This document shows positions 5,353-6,437 of a DNA stretch of 6,437 nucleotides, piece after piece. Position 1 is the first letter of the stretch, and every line of letters begins with the position of its first letter. The stretch is from CAZYPH01 sp964649095 (GTDB lineage: Bacteria > Bdellovibrionota > UBA1018 > UBA923). The translations under genes were made by a program, and so were the position numbers. The notes under the pieces were generated by a model. The model searched no databases and was not told the origin of the DNA. It saw only the letters and a list, made by a program, of their open reading frames with translations. The stretch covers positions 1-6,437 of the forward strand of contig CAZYPH010000123.1 in NCBI GenBank assembly GCA_964649095.1, in the 5' to 3' direction.

Positions 5353-6437
5353 TTAAAGAGCGCCTACGGCTTGAATCATACACTCCGCACTCATAGTGTT
5401 TCTGCCGCGGCGTGTGCGTAAACGTTCGGCTGTGGCTGTTATGGTGTGGGGGTTGGTTTCGGTGCCCGTATGTTCTAGCGCCGTTAGGTGGCGGCGGTAA
5501 TCGGTAAATGCCTCTGTATTTTCGGTTAACACGTTTTGCAACACGGAACGGTGTTCTAAAAGAATGGTTTCTAAGCTCTGAGCTCGGTCTAAAACACGTT
5601 GTAACGCCCGATTCGGCGCGCCATTTTCTATATTATAAAAATTAAATATATGCCCGTGGCGCACTTGTAAGCGTGTGCGTTGCGCCGGATCTAGAAAAGT
5701 CTGAATACGTAGGCGTAGTCTGGCGTATAACGTCACAACCTCTCTCAAAGCTGCACGCTGGGTCTCGCCCTCGCTGGTATGTGCTCGTTCGATGGCGTTG
5801 CTGAGATCGCGAATCAGAGCTTCGGGGTCGACCTCACGGTCGGCACTACCTTGAGCGTTGCGGTATAAAAGGGCGCGTTCATGGTTTTGTGGTGCCGCAC
5901 GTACGGTTTGTAATGTCTGGTTTTGAAGGGCGTCTAGTACAAATGTGCGTGGCGGGTTCGGAGCGGCTTCGTTGGCGATGCTTCGCGTCGGCGTCGGCGC
6001 CTCTTCCACATTGGGTAGCGGCAGCGATTCCGCTTCTACAAGCTGGTCATAGGCGGCGAGGGTTTCTTCGACGGATTGTAACCCTTGTTGTCCTAAGGCG
6101 GCATAGTCGTGAGCGCGTAATCCAACCTGGCCTTGAAGTGGGGAGGGGGCGCGTCTCAAAAGTTCAGCGGCCAATTGGTTGCGACCACGATGGACGAGGG
6201 CTAATACCGCACTACGAGCCGATCGCGGCGTCGAGCGAATGGCGGCGCGTACACTACGTAAAACATTCGTGAGGCGTGGCTCGCGCTGCATGAGGTTGCG
6301 CATTTGCTCGGGGTTTTGTCGCGAGATAACGTCTGGTGTCGCATCGGGCACGCCTACCGTATACCCCGTGGGGGTATGTACTACACGAGTAATTCGATGG
6401 GCCTGATTACTGCGACTACTCGATCGAGCGATATCAG
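5353..6437 (-). CDS. Unrecognised arginine-rich, lysine-free protein (N-terminus beyond window)
   Basis: I do not recognise a family. The frame is open from the right edge to the TAA at 5353-5355, giving 360 residues in the window. A GTG at 6351 could serve as an internal start, but the upstream frame (including HRITRVVHTPTGYTVG) looks like ordinary coding, so the gene probably begins outside the window. Numbered from that GTG, residues 32-48 form an Arg/Ser/Ala stretch, about 110-135 a Pro/Glu-rich probable linker (LPLPNVEEAPTPT), and 175-290 mostly predicted helix with regularly placed Leu, Arg and Glu, which could form coiled coils or a helical bundle. There is no membrane segment. The composition is extreme: about 45 Arg, no Lys and no Trp, with a single Cys near the C-terminus. 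The adjacent M42 protein has about 38 Lys in 422 residues. The gene lies 44 bases upstream of the M42 gene on the same strand and is probably co-transcribed with it. It is clearly coding; the function is unknown. A structural or secreted protein would be speculation. Confidence -1.
   Translation of the reverse strand, partial: DIARSSSRSNQAHRITRVVHTPTGYTVGVPDATPDVISRQNPEQMRNLMQREPRLTNVLRSVRAAIRSTPRSARSAVLALVHRGRNQLAAELLRRAPSPLQGQVGLRAHDYAALGQQGLQSVEETLAAYDQLVEAESLPLPNVEEAPTPTRSIANEAAPNPPRTFVLDALQNQTLQTVRAAPQNHERALLYRNAQGSADREVDPEALIRDLSNAIERAHTSEGETQRAALREVVTLYARLRLRIQTFLDPAQRTRLQVRHGHIFNFYNIENGAPNRALQRVLDRAQSLETILLEHRSVLQNVLTENTEAFTDYRRHLTALEHTGTETNPHTITATAERLRTRRGRNTMSAECMIQAVGAL

Noticed and set aside
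6349..6351. GTG as the true start of the lysine-free protein
   Set aside because: The frame continues open and protein-like for 28 codons to the edge, and no ribosome binding site precedes the GTG; a start outside the window is more likely.
5889..6406. Plus-strand open frames of 127 and 75 codons
   Set aside because: They are antisense to the continuous lysine-free reading frame, are rich in Arg, Val and Cys as shadows often are, and show no domain.

Overview
The window is a compact bacterial segment with five protein genes and almost no non-coding DNA. Nothing in it looks like a tRNA, rRNA, CRISPR array or insertion sequence. No single gene fixes the taxon. An exported gluzincin-propeller protein with a likely outer-membrane barrel end, a YgfZ protein and a DEDDh exonuclease with a WYL-like tail point to a Gram-negative bacterium. 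A Bdellovibrionota-like or other deltaproteobacterial-type lineage is my best guess, at low confidence. The DNA is of medium GC with strong local swings, and none of the four visible starts has a clear Shine-Dalgarno sequence.

Left part (1-3085, minus strand): ygfZ (2150-3085) is followed after 6 bases by a large exported metallopeptidase gene (1-2143), whose 3' end lies beyond the left edge. The peptidase reads as signal peptide, HExxH peptidase domain, TolB/PD40-like propeller, then the beginning of a probable beta-barrel. The two genes very likely share a transcript.

Middle (3114-4043, plus strand): a lone plus-strand gene encodes a DEDDh 3'-5' exonuclease whose C-terminal third resembles a WYL domain. 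Its start lies about 28 bases from that of ygfZ (divergent). Its stop codon overlaps that of the next gene inside one TTAA palindrome (convergent).

Right part (4040-6437, minus strand): an M42-like metalloaminopeptidase gene (4040-5308) lies 44 bases downstream of an unrecognised, arginine-rich and completely lysine-free protein (5353 to beyond the right edge). These two are probably co-transcribed.

No single pathway ties the five genes together. The points most worth following are the exonuclease-WYL fusion, the peptidase-propeller-barrel protein and the lysine-free protein.
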